Assembly: GCF_020921035.1 (NCBI RefSeq)
Contig: NC_063152.1
Span: 4,507,001-4,571,000, forward strand
Source of the DNA: Rhodamnia argentea
Lineage: Eukaryota; Streptophyta; Magnoliopsida; Myrtales; Myrtaceae
Direction: 5' to 3'
DNA length: 64,000 bases
The translations under genes and the position numbers were made by a program. Below are positions 1 through 11,240 of the stretch, one piece after another; within the stretch, counting starts at the first letter, position 1, and every line of letters begins with the position of its first letter. A model generated the notes under the pieces. That model made no database searches and was not told the DNA's origin. It saw only the letters and a program-made list of their open reading frames with translations.

Positions 1-734
1 CCCAAGGAAGAAAACGCAGAGGAGAAAAGAGGTTCCAATGGTTGAAGATCATGAAACACATTGTCTCCTTTTGGCACCAGAGAGAATAGAATCAGCTAGC
101 TTGAAGGAGAAAGAAGAAGCTATCAGAACTTTTTCCTTCTCTTTTTTTTTGTGTACTGGTAATGAAGAATCCGAAACTCTTCAAAGAGTCAAGACTGGAA
201 TGAAGGTCAATTATGTCATTCGAAGTGAACTAAGCATCCAAACAAACTTGCCCAGTGGCGAAATTACAACATACACAGTAAACTCGAGTACAACACGACG
301 CGTTACAGAACAGTCTCTTGAGAGCTCATAGAAGAACCAGGGGCAACATACTTTTCGCTGTCTGAGACAACCTAAGTAGATGAGGAGGAGCAAAATGAGA
401 GATATGAACAGACAAATGAAGAAGAAAATTCCTTACATTCAAGGTTTTGAGTATAATGAACCAAACAAGAACTAAAATCCGGCACCAAGAAAAGCACAGG
501 ATAAATAAATTCGTATCGTTTCTTCCTTTTCCAACCTTTGTCCCACTTTCTTCCTTGTCATTCTCTTCATCTTAACACAACCCAAATGTGATTCAACCAC
601 AGGTATAACCAACCTGAACAAATGCCTCAACTTCCAAAATTTACACACTAAGAAAACAAGAACAGACTAAAAAGAAACCAAGAGCAGAGTAAAATGAACA
701 GTTTTTGTCTAGACCGTAAAGATTAGTTAGCCTC
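1..734. other. Intergenic / 3' flank of BAP31-like gene
   Basis: No coding region is supported here. The open frame at 38-331 (plus) has no recognisable domain and no codon pattern suggesting a gene. The part nearest 734 is the expected 3'UTR of the minus-strand gene that ends at 735. Nothing else is seen. Confidence 0.5.
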
Positions 735-2670
735 TCAGGTGTTCTTCTTGCTCCCCGAACGCGACAATCTCCGATCCAGCGATTGTAGCTGGCTCCGCAA
801 GTTTTGGTTTTCCTCGAGCAGACGGTCGTATTCGAGAAGGAACCCTTCTGATTGTTTCCTCAGAGCGACCGAGTTGGCTTCCGCGGCATGCACGTCCTTG
901 GTCCTCCTCTCTAGATCCGATTCCAGCAGCTTGACTTTCTCTCTCAAGGTTCTTGTTTCCTCCTCCAAGTTTTTTAGCTCCTCTGAGTTCCCATTTTTCC
1001 CGTCTTCAAAGGCTCGGGTCTGCTTCTTCACAGTCTCCATGCTCTTCCTTCGTAATCGGAGCTCTCTCATGTAGTGATGCAGTCTGTCTATCATCAAAGC
1101 AAGGAACAAGGTGGCTCCTGCAAAAATAAACCACCCATTGAAACACAAGTTCTGCAACGAAAGGCCAATGCACAACACGAGATATGAGTGAGAAATAATG
1201 GCCCAGATGAATCACTTTCATGACAAGCAGTACACCAGCAACGAGTTGCAGGGACAATATTGAAAGGGACAGTGTGGTAACTCAGAAGAAGCCTATATAT
1301 GATTTAATCATGTTGTAGATTTATCCACAACTACGATTACACAGAACTAGTAGAGAGACATAAACACGCAGAATATGAGGTACCCTACAGAGCGATTCAA
1401 ATTGTCAGACATTTACTTTTCTACATTAGCACAGACGCAGACTTTGTCTCTGCTAATCCTCATCCTCCTAAGGAGAATATTACTACCAAAATGACATAAT
1501 TAAAAGATGACTCTACAGCTTCAAGGTTCATACTGTAAAACTAACAAGGCATAATCAACTGATTACCAGGTACTACTAGCACAATAATATCGAATTCCTC
1601 CATGACTAACATGGAATTATTTCGATTATATGCTGCTAGAATTGTTGTTCAAGGTTTCCCACCATCATGTCCGAAAATTGAAAACAGAGATGCTGCATTG
1701 GACTTTGCGGCGAGGAATTCGATTGGGCACTGTTTTTCTTTTTTCTAAGGAAAAAATTTGTAGTCCTGCGAAAGCAATCACATCCTTGCTAAAAGTGGCT
1801 GAATCGATACGATGCAGCCTAAGAATATTCCAAACAGAAGTATGTCGTGATAAAAATTAAGACAACCCACAGAGACGGACAGTAAGGGAAGGGCTCATGG
1901 AGATGCACAGGCAATATAGTGTGATCAAAGGTCCACAACTTTTCCATCAATCCACCAAAACCATCAAATCCAGTTCACTCAAAACAGAATAAGGTGTAGT
2001 ATCAAAACATGGCTAGAATGCACAAACAAGATCATCCACCAATGCCAATGACAAAACCAAAGCAGAATCAAAACTAGGCACCCAATTCCATGGCAATCAA
2101 CCCTTCCCTTTCACTTTCTTCTCGATCTATTGGCCTTCGCTTCCACACCTCTCCAATTCGCTCAAAAACCAGCACCCACCATTTCGAATTCGCTGGGGAA
2201 TAACTGGTCTCATCAAGAGGTCTCCATTGAATCGAATCCAACCCGAATCTAACTATCAAACTTCACAAACCGGACCATCAAATTGCGGACGTTTTAGCGA
2301 CCATCATTCGGAAACACACACACCCACATGGAAAAAGATGGCATTTTCACCGATCAAAACCAGAAATCCCAAGAACCAATCACTCACCCATGAGAGTGGA
2401 CTCGAGCAGGTGCTTGGCCATGAGGACCTGGTCCGTCGGATTGGCCGCGCCGTCCTCGATCCCACGCCTCCGGATCTTCACCATACTGTACACGCCGGAG
2501 CCCAGCACGACGCAGACCGTCCCGGCCACGGTCTTGACCACCATCGGGCCATGCCCGCGCTTGACCCGATCCAACCCGATCACCGCGAGCTTCCTCACCG
2601 GCGTCTTGAACAGCAACAGCAGTATCAGCAACGCTTCGGCGGATATCGCCGCGAACAGAAGCTGGATCAT
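735..2670 (-). CDS. BAP31-like endoplasmic reticulum membrane protein (2 exons)
   Basis: Two coding exons, 2670-2388 and 1117-735, join across a 1270-bp GT-AG intron (donor ATGG|GTGAGT, acceptor TTTTTGCAG|GAG). They give 221 residues, the usual size for the plant B-cell receptor-associated protein 31 (BAP31/Yet) family. Exon 1 encodes two hydrophobic segments: about residues 4-20 (LLFAAISAEALLILLLLF) and one ending in VVLGSGVYSMVKIRRRG. Exon 2 begins with a third (GATLFLALMIDRLHHY) and continues as a long Lys/Glu-rich coiled coil (LKNLEEETRTLREKVKLLE). The protein ends in KKNT, a dilysine KKxx ER-retrieval signal. Known role of the family: ER membrane chaperone or export factor for membrane cargo. 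The start at 2670 is the first ATG of the conserved N-terminus (MIQLLFA). Family assignment is strong; the specific plant function is not known from sequence. Confidence 0.88.
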
Positions 2671-3010
2671 CGCTGCTCCGTCTCTAGCTTCCTAGAGAGT
2701 GTGCTGGTGTGCGTGCGTGCTACAGATCAGGAGGAACGGAGGGTGAGAGAGAGTGTGGGGATCATGATGGGCTTTCGAGTTAAAGAAGAGAGGGGTTGGG
2801 CAGAGGGGGAAGAATGAAGGTCAGAGGTGGGGGGGCCCAACTGAGAGACGGGTTTGATCAGAGACAGGGTCGCTGAACAAGAACAGACCTGCAGAAAAAC
2901 ATAGAAAAAACAGAGACAACAGAAGGAGGAGACGAACAGATAGAGCGACGAGATCTGCGATGTCGCGGAGACCAAAAGAAGAATAGGTTGCCGTCTTTCG
3001 CAAATTAACA
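2671..3010 (-). promoter_or_regulatory. 5'UTR/promoter region of the BAP31-like gene
   Basis: This is the sequence upstream of the minus-strand start at 2670. It is less AT-rich than the DNA beyond 3010 and holds CT-rich runs (on minus) typical of plant 5' leaders. No clear TATA box was picked out. The boundary at about 3010 is where the AT-rich repeat DNA begins. Confidence 0.4.
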
Positions 3011-3465
3011 GTACGAGTGATCTATAAATTTTGATCTAATTTATAACCTGATCCATGAACTTTAGCTTAGCGAATAATATCATTTTTAAATTTTTAATTT
3101 ATTCAATATGATTTTCGAAACATTACAATATTCAATATAGTCCTTGAACATTATATTGAAGTTCGTAAATCATATTAAACAAATTGAAAATTCATGAATT
3201 TTAACTTAACGTATAATGTCATTTTTAAACTTTTAATTTGTTCAATATGATTTTCGAAATATTATGTTATTCAATACAGTCTTTGACTTGTATAGAAATG
3301 TTAAAAATTTTAAGGACCATATTAGACATTGAATTAAAGTTTGGAGATCACATTAAATAAATTAAAAATTCAGGAATGACATTACACGTTATGTCAAAGT
3401 TCAAGGGTTACATTGAACAGAAATTGTATATTGGACTAAAGTTTCGAAATCATTTGTACAATTTT
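3010..3465. repeat. Decayed inverted-repeat (MITE-like) element, family A
   Basis: Short words recur in both orientations: 'gaactttgatctaat', 'ttaatttgttcaatatg' and their complements ('ccatattgaacaaatta'). The left end (agtgatctataaattttgat) is matched in inverted form by the right end near 3450. The same word set occurs at 3765-4075 and 4945-5597, so this is a local repeat family. No coding capacity is seen. The boundaries are approximate. Confidence 0.35.
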
Positions 3466-3764
3466 TTTTCGAGAATTGTAGATATATGCAAATTTTTCCT
3501 TAATTATGATTTTATCCATTTTCTTATTCAGGAGTTTTCTTGTCATCTCCAATTAATGCAAATCAATTTTTTTTCCCCGTCAGCTTAATTTAATAGCCGC
3601 GCTAGGTCCTGAAATTATCTTCCTTCTTCTTAGGTTGAGGCGATTGAGGCTTTAGAGCGGCCCCCTTCATGTTTAACTAGCATCTCACTCTCACAATTGA
3701 CTTGATTTATTGAGTAAGACATTAACTTAATCGATAAAAACCTATTGCTTAAAAAAAATCATAA

Positions 3765-4075
3765 TTACAAAAAGAGTCCTTGAACTTTGATCAAAGTGCA
3801 ACGTCGTTTTTGAACTTTAATTTGTTCAATCTAGTCATTGAATTTTGGTCCATTGTTCAATGCGATCTATAAACTTTTAAATATTTTCACATAATTTTGG
3901 GATTACATTGAACATTTGTCAATTGCTAAAGGACCATATTGAATAAATTAAAAATATAAATATGCTTTTGTAATTGGACCATAGGTCGGGGACCATATTA
4001 TACAAATTAAAGGTTCAAGAAAGTCGTTATACATTGAATCAAAGTATATCGACTATTTGAGCTATTATCCCTTTC
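3765..4075. repeat. Decayed inverted-repeat (MITE-like) element, family A
   Basis: The left end reads 'gagtccttgaactttgatca' and the right end is its degenerate complement (attgaatcaaagtatatcga). The interior has the family A words for 'ttcaatatggtc' in both directions. It is about 310 bp long and noncoding. Confidence 0.4.
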
Positions 4076-4944
4076 AAAAAGAAAAGTTCAAGCATAAATA
4101 TATTGGGTTTAGTTCCAACAGGCCATAATAATAAAAGAAACTTAATTACTTTGTTACAAAGGAAAACTGCGTGATGACATTTTAGTGTGTCGATAAAATA
4201 TACGGTACATTTTTTATTTTCCATCCTATCATGTGTAAACAATTATCAACTCGTGTCTCACTAAATTAATAGGGTTAATTAGAGTGTTTTTTTTTTGTAA
4301 TTAATGAGCAGCGAGTCTATAAGTATAAAGTACAAAGATTTAGGGAATAGAATTAGAGAGATTAATACATATGATTCCCTGACTTTTAGGCTATTTGTTG
4401 ACATTTGATTTTAAGGCATCATAAGTTTGGGATATTTGTGATATCTCTAATGACATTTTTGGAAACGTCTAGAGTCCATTTTTGGTAGACAAAACCGCAA
4501 AAAACGCTATTGAAAGATGTAATGTTTGATTGCTACCATCAATGTAAAGTTGAGATTTATTTTATGCCAGCTACTTCTTATATCTTTGAATTGGTGCAAT
4601 CAAGTCTCGAGTTGTTACGGGAAAAAAACATAATTAAATCTTAATTATTTACCGAAAAGTGTAACCTAGCTAAGGTCTATCACCCTAGTGATTTCTAGCC
4701 ATCACATGGGCCGCTTTCTCTATCGACAATGATGAGCCACTTCATTTTCGTATGCCAAAAAATGCCAAAAACCATCTTCAGTTTTCACCCGCAGATCAAT
4801 TTACATCCTCCATTTTGGGAGTTTACAATTTGTATTTTTCGAACAAAACACCTGAACTAAAACTACTAGGTATACTAAGAACGTTTAAAGTATTGATCTA
4901 CTAAGTGAGATGTATTCATCGCTCAATTATAATAAGAGATAACG
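4076..4944. other. AT-rich intergenic DNA, nothing recognised
   Basis: There is no ORF with protein-like composition, no RNA gene and no clear repeat. The frame at 4039-4242 (minus) has no recognisable family. Confidence 0.4.
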
Positions 4945-5597
4945 ACACAAATGATCTATGAACCTTGCCTTAATGTGTACTATGCTCCCTAAATTTTTAA
5001 TTTGCTCAATATGATCCTTAAATTTAATGTACTTGTCGTCCCTAAACTTTTAATTTATTTAATGTGATCTATGTATTTTCTTAAATATTCAGTTTAGTCA
5101 TTGGACTGCATGAAAATGTCTACATTCTTCTTTTGATGATCGATTCAACCTCTAAAAAAAAAAAAAGATACATCTTGGTTATATTTCATCTCTTCAACAA
5201 GTTTAATAATGAGTATAATTGCCCTATTGTTCCGATAGAGAGAAGAACCTATGATTATCTTTTCAGGAAATTTCCAAACGAACAATTTCAACAAAATCTT
5301 TCAATTTCTTATTTTACTATATTCAACTCTATGTATTTCTTTATCCATAGAGTACATTGAATGTACAGAAATGGTTATCACAAAGAACCAAATGAAATGC
5401 TTTCAATGAATATTTTCGTACATTTTAGGGATTAAATTGAACATGTAACAAAGTACATGGATTGCGTTGAACAAATTAAAAATTTAGGGATGACATCACA
5501 TTAAGATAAAGTTCAGAGATCATATTAAGCAAATTTAAAGTTCAGGGACCATATTACATATTAGATCAAAGTTTAGAAGCCATTTGTGTTTTTTACC
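4945..5597. repeat. Inverted-repeat (MITE-like) element, family A, about 650 bp
   Basis: The left end (acacaaatgatctatgaacc) and the complement of the right end (acacaaatggcttctaaact) form a terminal inverted repeat. It continues inward with matching words (tgtgtactatgctccctaaa against atgtaatatggtccctgaac). The middle (about 5130-5400) is unrelated AT-rich filler with a 75-codon frame that has no recognisable family. It is the best preserved of the three family A copies. Confidence 0.48.
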
Positions 5598-6562
5598 CTC
5601 AGAATATCAACACATTACTTTATAAATCAATTTTGAAAATCAAATCTTAGTTTTTTAAATATTCTTTTTGAGCAACTTAGTAGACATTAATAAATTCGTG
5701 GACAGTTGGGAACTTCGTGCGCTCATGATTGCCTTCCCGCGCAAAGGGTGCGTGCTTTGTGCCGGGTTATTAGCACTGAAGATTAATTTTTATCAAATCT
5801 ACACCTAAAGACGTTCAATGTTATTAATTATCATGCAGATTTTTTAATTAATTATTATTATGTCCGTGTACCCAGGAAAGTCTTAATCAAAGTATAATTA
5901 ATTAAATAAGAAAGGAGAACGTGGGGATATCATGCGAGGAACTAAATTGATAAAACATGGCTCATTCCAGCTCAGTATTCTCCAAGCACTTGCTAGTGTG
6001 GCGGCATGCCCCCATGGACTAGCGGTCCAATCATTGCTGGTTATCCTACGTGGCATGCTGTCATGTCGGCTATTTCTAATGAGAATTGATTGAAATGATT
6101 AAATTGAAATTTTGTGTGAAGGTTTAGGATTAAATTGGTAAGAATGAGAAAAATTATGATTGAATTGATATCCATACAATAGGATTGTAACTGAATGGGC
6201 AATTTCTCCGACAAAATGAAATTTATTGAAAATGGTAATTATACGTGTTTCTTATTTTCTTATTAGCTGATGAAGTGGTAATTTGGGAAAGCCATTAAGA
6301 AAAATGCAAAGCTCACTTTTGCTATGAGAAAGACTCGATCCACTTTCAACGCCTTCTTCAAAGCCAGATCCAAACTCCTTTTTGGAGTATATGTCAACAC
6401 TTGCAGGAATAGTATTTGGTTGACTTTTTTTTTTGGTCGGATTATTTGGTTGACCTTGGGAGGTGATTAATTAAAAAAAAAACGATAAATAAAATAAAAA
6501 TTGGTTATATGGACTTTGCATTTGATGTCGATCCATAAATACAAACAGCGTTGCAACTTGTT
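5598..6562. other. Intergenic DNA with a partial MULE-type MITE relic
   Basis: About 5940-6215 contains words of the MULE-type MITE family found elsewhere in the window ('atcctacgtggcatgctgtc', 'ggattaaattggtaag'), but no clean ends could be set. The rest is featureless. Confidence 0.35.
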
Positions 6563-6897
6563 GAGAAAATTACCCAATCAGTCCTAAATCTGTTATACGG
6601 ATGCCAATTCAATCCTAAACTTTTTAATTTGATCAACTTAGTTTTAAATCTTTTTGCAAAACTCTAATATAGTCATTCCAGCTAGTTTTCGCCGTAAATT
6701 ACTGATGTGGCAGTCCAGTCATCGCCGACCATCCTACGTGGCACATTACTTATTTAGCGATTTTTCAGTTAAAATTGACGGAAAAAACTATATTGGAATT
6801 TCACGTAAAGATTTACAGCGAAATTGAAAAGTTTGAGATTGAATTGATATTTATATCTATACCATAAATTTAAAATTGGTTAGATAATTTCTCCCAA
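6563..6897. mobile_element. MULE-type non-autonomous element (inverted-repeat MITE)
   Basis: The left end (gagaaaattacccaatcagt) and the complement of the right end (gggagaaattatctaacc) form terminal inverted repeats. They are followed by 'ccaattcaatcctaaac' words on the left and their complement on the right. The core carries 'gccgaccatcctacgtggca', the hallmark of this family. The ends resemble those of the 8.2-kb MULE at 24451-32621. It is noncoding. Confidence 0.5.
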
Positions 6898-7844
6898 ACT
6901 TATTCGTTTGGCGAAAAGAAAATCTTTTAATATGTTTTTACTAGTTTTCTCTAATTGAAATTGTGACAAGCAATAGCTAATCCCACGTTGTCTGTTGACC
7001 CCCGAATCGATTACTAAAGTCAACGTTGTTTTGTCAATTTATCTTTGTATTTACTTTTTGCATCTCACATGGATGGCAACGCCTTTTTTGGTGTTCGTAC
7101 TTTCACATTGATCTTTTGTTTTTTTCAATCCAAAATCAACAAAAGACCCTTCACAGTTCACACCCTTTAGCGATTCACTTGTCGATACATCCATATTCTA
7201 AAAAGTATTTCATCAATTCGGTGAAACATCTGTTGGCGTGAACTGTCAATTAGCTAATTGGTGTATTTAAGGAATAGATTAGCACCATATTAAAGGAATC
7301 GTTTTGTTATTTGTGAATATCCCGTTACCATATTTGTAGGAAGAAGTCTAGGCCAAACTTGTATATGTACACTGTTAAGTCATCGCAATGAAAAAAAGAG
7401 AGAGAATTCCTTTCCTTAGAAAATTCTTTTCTTCAACATCTTCTTGATACTTCAAACGTTTTTCATCGACTTTTTCATGAAATGGGTCGTTCGTAACATT
7501 ACGTCCCCACATAAAATCGCGATACCATGGGGCAAGAAATTTCTAAATCTTCTCATAAGTATGTCTCCTTGGGCGTTGTTAGAGTTTTCCCTTTCAGATA
7601 TCCACAAAATCCAAATTAATGTACTTATTATACCCCTATTTTACAAGAAACCATAAGATAAGACGTCATAACGCCGGCCAAATACGGTGTGATTCATCTC
7701 GTGCGTTTGATAGCAAACGACTTTCGGTTGATCTCCCTTCTTTTGCCGGTGAAGGTAGGAGTCATCGTTCATGGTCGCCATCAAAACCTCTTCTCTCCGA
7801 ATGCAGAATCATGTTCACATAATGAGGAGAAGATTACATTACAA
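6898..7844. other. Intergenic DNA, nothing recognised
   Basis: Several 60-70-codon frames occur by chance in this stretch. None has a recognisable motif. No RNA gene is seen. Confidence 0.4.
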
Positions 7845-8455
7845 AGAAATGTCATAAACCTATCGGACTGGTGTCAATTCAGCGCAAAAACTTTCAATTA
7901 TGTCAACTTAACCCTACAAGATTTTACGTTTTATCAATGTAGTACATTTGATCGATTTTGGCTAGAAGTTGCTGACGTGGATGTCGGCCGTCCTATGCGC
8001 TAGGACTAGCGCCGACGTAGACAAAATTTATTGATTTTTAAATAATTTTTGAATTTTCTTTTTTTCGTTTCCTTCTTCCTTCGCCGGTCGCCGGGTGACG
8101 AGCCACCGGCTACGACCCTCGCCTGTAGTTGCCTTTGGCTGGTCGCTGGCCATTGCCAAGGCCCAACGACCTACGGAGGAAAAAGGAAAAAAGAAAAGAA
8201 AAGAAAAGAAAAGAAAAGAATAATAATAACGAATAATAAAATTATTCGAAAAAAAATATTATAGACCACATCATTGCAGGTCGTGCTACGTGGGATAATG
8301 GTCTCTCCATCGGTGATTTCCGGCAAAAGTTCGCAGATGGATTATATTGGCAAAACGTGAAAATGGTTAGGATTAAACTGGCACAATTGAAAGGTTTGAA
8401 ACTAAATTAGCAAATGTGCAATAGGTGTAAGAGTTTTTTGGCAAATTTATCCATG
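7845..8455. mobile_element. MULE-type non-autonomous element with GC-rich core
   Basis: The left arm has 'tgtcaattcagcgcaaaaac' and 'gaagttgctgacgtggatgt'. The right arm has the inverted counterparts 'ggattaaactggcacaattg', 'gcaaatgtgcaatagg' and 'ttttttggcaaatttatcc'. The core (8080-8170) is GC-rich (gccggtcgccgggtgacgag) and is followed by an AAAAG microsatellite at 8191-8219. The GC-rich core resembles that of the element near 50820-50990. Confidence 0.45.
8191..8219. repeat. (AAAAG)n microsatellite
   Basis: Uninterrupted pentanucleotide repeats lie inside the element described at 7845-8455. Confidence 0.8.
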
Positions 8456-8887
8456 ACAGGGAAAACGTTTATGCAGCCTGCTTACTCATAAAGCATGAAG
8501 ATTACCCACTTGATTGTGGATTGCTAGCCAATTCAACCTTCTCCATCCGTCTTAGCTACCGACCCACCTCAAACTCCACGAAAACTGCAGCAAACGCGGG
8601 TACGCACCGAATTCAAAGCTGCTTGTCGAATGAAATCTTCAGCTAAAAGATGCTTGGAAATCTGACTTTCTACGTAAATGTGAAATCCACGCGATTCCGT
8701 CCAGTCAAATTGAACAACGTGAAATCTGACTTTCCGCAATGTGAGGTAGGCGTACTCGGACATACTACAACGATCTATCGAATCGCATGGGTCACGTTCC
8801 ATTCCGTCCTATCGGAACAAGATAATTACCGGACCGACGAAGGGTACGAAGTGAAGCGATTGTACGTTATTGCCTTTGAGCACACTA

Positions 8888-9470
8888 AGGCTTCGTTTGT
8901 TTCGCGATTTTTTTTTTTTTTTCTGGGACAACATATTTCTCATTTTTTGGCTACACCCGATGCCTGGACCCATGGAGAACATGCCTAGCCCATCAAGGTT
9001 GGGCTCAAGTCCATTGAGGCAGTGCCTACCTAAGGCCGGTCCTAGGATTGGGTGCTGGAAATTGGGGCACAAAATCAGGGTCCCGCGCCCGGCCGTTGTA
9101 GACTCGAGCCTAGTCTCGATAGACCCGAGCTCGGGGGTTGCGGATCTAGGCACAGGCACGGGGTTCCTGGACCCAGCCACCGGCTCCGAGGTCTTTAGCC
9201 CGACTTCTGTGGCCCCAAACCTAAGACCCCTACATTGGTGCCCAGTTCCTTAGCTATCGTTAGCTTCCGAGTAGCGCATGTTTGTTAGTCAAAATAAAAA
9301 AAATAGATTATCCGTCGACGGAATATAATATCACATTCATTTTTCGCTTTCAGCCAAATATCCACCAAAAAAAAAAAAAAGAAGCAAATCCTGCCGTTTT
9401 CCCGATAAATAATTTCCTAGAAAATATTCTTCGAAAATGTCAAATTTTCTGTGAAATAAGGGGAGTATAA
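8888..9470. repeat. Possible hAT-like MITE interrupted by GC-rich DNA
   Basis: The left end has 'ggcttcgtttgtttcgcg' and the complement of the right end has 'ctccccttatttcacagaaa', a weak terminal inverted repeat. The right arm contains 'cctagaaaatattcttcgaaaatg', typical of small A/T-rich MITEs. A ~320-bp GC-rich block (about 8930-9255) lies between two homopolymer runs in the middle. The boundaries and class are uncertain. Confidence 0.3.
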
Positions 9471-9682
9471 AACTAATTTTGAACTCGTCTAGTCACGTGC
9501 AATCCGGTGTTTGAACCATTACTAATCTTGGATTAGGTCTAACTCGTGCCAAGTCGGTCATGGGTTTTGGTAGTTCTATGCAAAAGCAAGAAGAGATCAG
9601 ACCCCAGACCCGGGCAACCGTAGTTGGTTGAACTTGACGGTTACAGATGGAGTGAAACGCCAAATTAAAAAAAAAAAAAATC

Positions 9683-9805
9683 CCACGTGGAACTGGTCAA
9701 AGCTATGGAGCTCAGTCAACCCCCTGGTGTTCTTCAGTCAACATTTGTCAACATCCACGACCCCTTCTCTTCCTTTCCTCTTCGCTTGCTTCCCCCCCTA
9801 TAAAA
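9683..9805 (+). promoter_or_regulatory. Promoter of At4g22030-like copy 1 (W-box cluster and TATA)
   Basis: A CACGTG G-box core at about 9684 is followed by four TGAC-core elements read in complement: GGTCAA, CAGTCAACC, CAGTCAACA and TGTCAACA. TATAAAA lies at 9799-9805, about 120 bp before the ATG. The arrangement 'AGTCAAC...GTTCTTCAGTCAA' aligns with the block upstream of copies 2-7 (there 'GAGTCAACACC...GTTCTACAGTCAAA'). W-boxes (TTGAC) bind WRKY factors; regulation is inferred. Confidence 0.55.
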
Positions 9806-9924
9806 TTGCAGCCAGACTGAACCTCCAACCTCCATAACCAAAGCCGCTCCAATCCTCATTCAGTACTCTCAAAAACCGTCACGTTTACACACTCGAAAAC
9901 ACGCTCGAGACCGAAACACCTCCA

Positions 9925-11196
9925 TTGATGGCCGCTTTACAAGCTTCCTCTCTCTTGCTTCCTTCTTCTTCCTCCTCCTCGGCTCGTGCTTCAAAGGGAA
10001 CGGTCACGGCTTCGACCCGAGCCCCGAAGTTCCCTAACCTCCGCATCTCTGATCCTAGCTCTGTAATGACGCAGAAGCTAGTCGAGGAGTTTAGCAACCG
10101 GAATGGTTACCCCATCACGGAGGTCGTGGAGGAAGTCAAGCTTTCCGAGCCGCGCCGATCGGCTACTGCTTCTGTCAAAACGAGTGCGAAGATCTACGCA
10201 ATCCTGGAGGCTGTCGAGGATAGGGTGGAGATGCACGAGAACATCGGCAAGCAGCGGGACAACTGGAACAAGCTCCTGCTGAACTCGGTGAACACGATGA
10301 CACTCACCGCCACCACCACGGCGGCGATCTCGGCTGCCATGCCGACTCCATCGCTCCGAGCGTGCTCCGCTCTCTTATTTGCAGCTGCCACTGGGATGTC
10401 GCTCGTCATGAGCAAAATCCAGCCATCGCAGCTGGCTGAAGAGCAACGCAATGCCTCGAGGCTGTTCAAGCAGCTCCGGAGCGAGATCAAGTCAATGCTA
10501 GTGCTCAAATCTCCGACTGAGTCAGACGTGAAGGAAACATTGGAGAAGGTATTGGCGCTCGATAGAGCTTATCCTCTGGCTTTGGTCGGAGCAATGATCG
10601 AAAAGTTCCCCGTCAAATTCAAGCCTGCCGTGTGGTGGCCTAGGTTTTCCGACAACCGCCGCCAATCACAAGAGCGCAAAACCTTTATGAACGCGGAGCG
10701 AAATGGATGGAGCGAGGAGCTGGAAGTGGAGATGAGAGCAATCGTCCAAGTCCTCAAGGGCAAAGACAAGCAAGACTACTTAAGGCTCGGAAATTTGGCT
10801 CTAAAGTTGAATAAGATGTTGGCGGTTTCGGGTCCTTTACTCACCGGCATTGCCGCCGCCAGCTCAGCATTCGGTGTCTCAATGGCCATGACGGTGGCAG
10901 CCGTCGCCGGCGCGATGGCGGCGATCGTCAATGGCTTCGAGCACGGAGGACAAGTCGGCATGGTCGTGGAGATGTACAGAAACAGCACGGGGTTCTTCCA
11001 GCTCATGGAAGAGACGATCGAAGCGGCGCTCGAAGAGAGAGACTACGAGAAGCGGGAGAACGGAGAGATGTTCGAGATGAAGGTGGCAATGAAGCTGGGA
11101 AGGAGCTTGTCGCAGCTTCGAGACTTGGCAAGAAAATCAATGGCTTCTTGCTTAGAGGGCGTTAAGGTGGACGAATTCGGAAGCAAGCTCTTCTGA
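9925..11196 (+). CDS. At4g22030-like protein, copy 1
   Basis: Single-exon gene of 423 residues, complete from ATG to TGA. It belongs to the plant family commonly annotated 'probable F-box protein At4g22030'; I see no F-box in it. Layout: a Ser-rich, acid-free leader (about 4-30, plastid-transit-like); LVEEFSNRNGYP; a charged helix (AILEAVEDRVEMHENIG); hydrophobic segment 1 (about 120-160, rich in Thr/Ala); SKIQPSQLAEEQRNASRLF; EKVLALDRAYPLALVGAMIE; WWPRF; hydrophobic segment 2 (about 300-335, GPLLTGIAAASSAFG); and a conserved end (DEFGSKLF). It is the only plus-strand copy and is tail-to-tail with copy 2. It is also the most divergent: it lacks the EPLQMDxxQKDR segment of the others and has its own linker (EVVEEVKLSEPRR). 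Molecular function is unknown. Confidence 0.9.
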   Translation: MMAALQASSLLLPSSSSSSARASKGTVTASTRAPKFPNLRISDPSSVMTQKLVEEFSNRNGYPITEVVEEVKLSEPRRSATASVKTSAKIYAILEAVEDRVEMHENIGKQRDNWNKLLLNSVNTMTLTATTTAAISAAMPTPSLRACSALLFAAATGMSLVMSKIQPSQLAEEQRNASRLFKQLRSEIKSMLVLKSPTESDVKETLEKVLALDRAYPLALVGAMIEKFPVKFKPAVWWPRFSDNRRQSQERKTFMNAERNGWSEELEVEMRAIVQVLKGKDKQDYLRLGNLALKLNKMLAVSGPLLTGIAAASSAFGVSMAMTVAAVAGAMAAIVNGFEHGGQVGMVVEMYRNSTGFFQLMEETIEAALEERDYEKRENGEMFEMKVAMKLGRSLSQLRDLARKSMASCLEGVKVDEFGSKLF

Positions 11197-11240
11197 AACT
11201 CTCTTTCGAAAAAGATAGAGGGTAAATGATGTGCATGCAC

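Noticed and set aside
3376-3588. Short frame in AT-rich DNA between 3.0 and 3.6 kb
   Set aside because: Phe/Tyr/Ile-rich translation of AT-rich repeat DNA.
5133-5360. 75-codon frame in the middle of a MITE as a transposon gene
   Set aside because: Low-complexity AT-rich translation with no transposase motif.
8809-9253. Overlapping 120-codon frames on both strands as genes
   Set aside because: They are open because of high GC; no domain, no start context and no related copies are seen.
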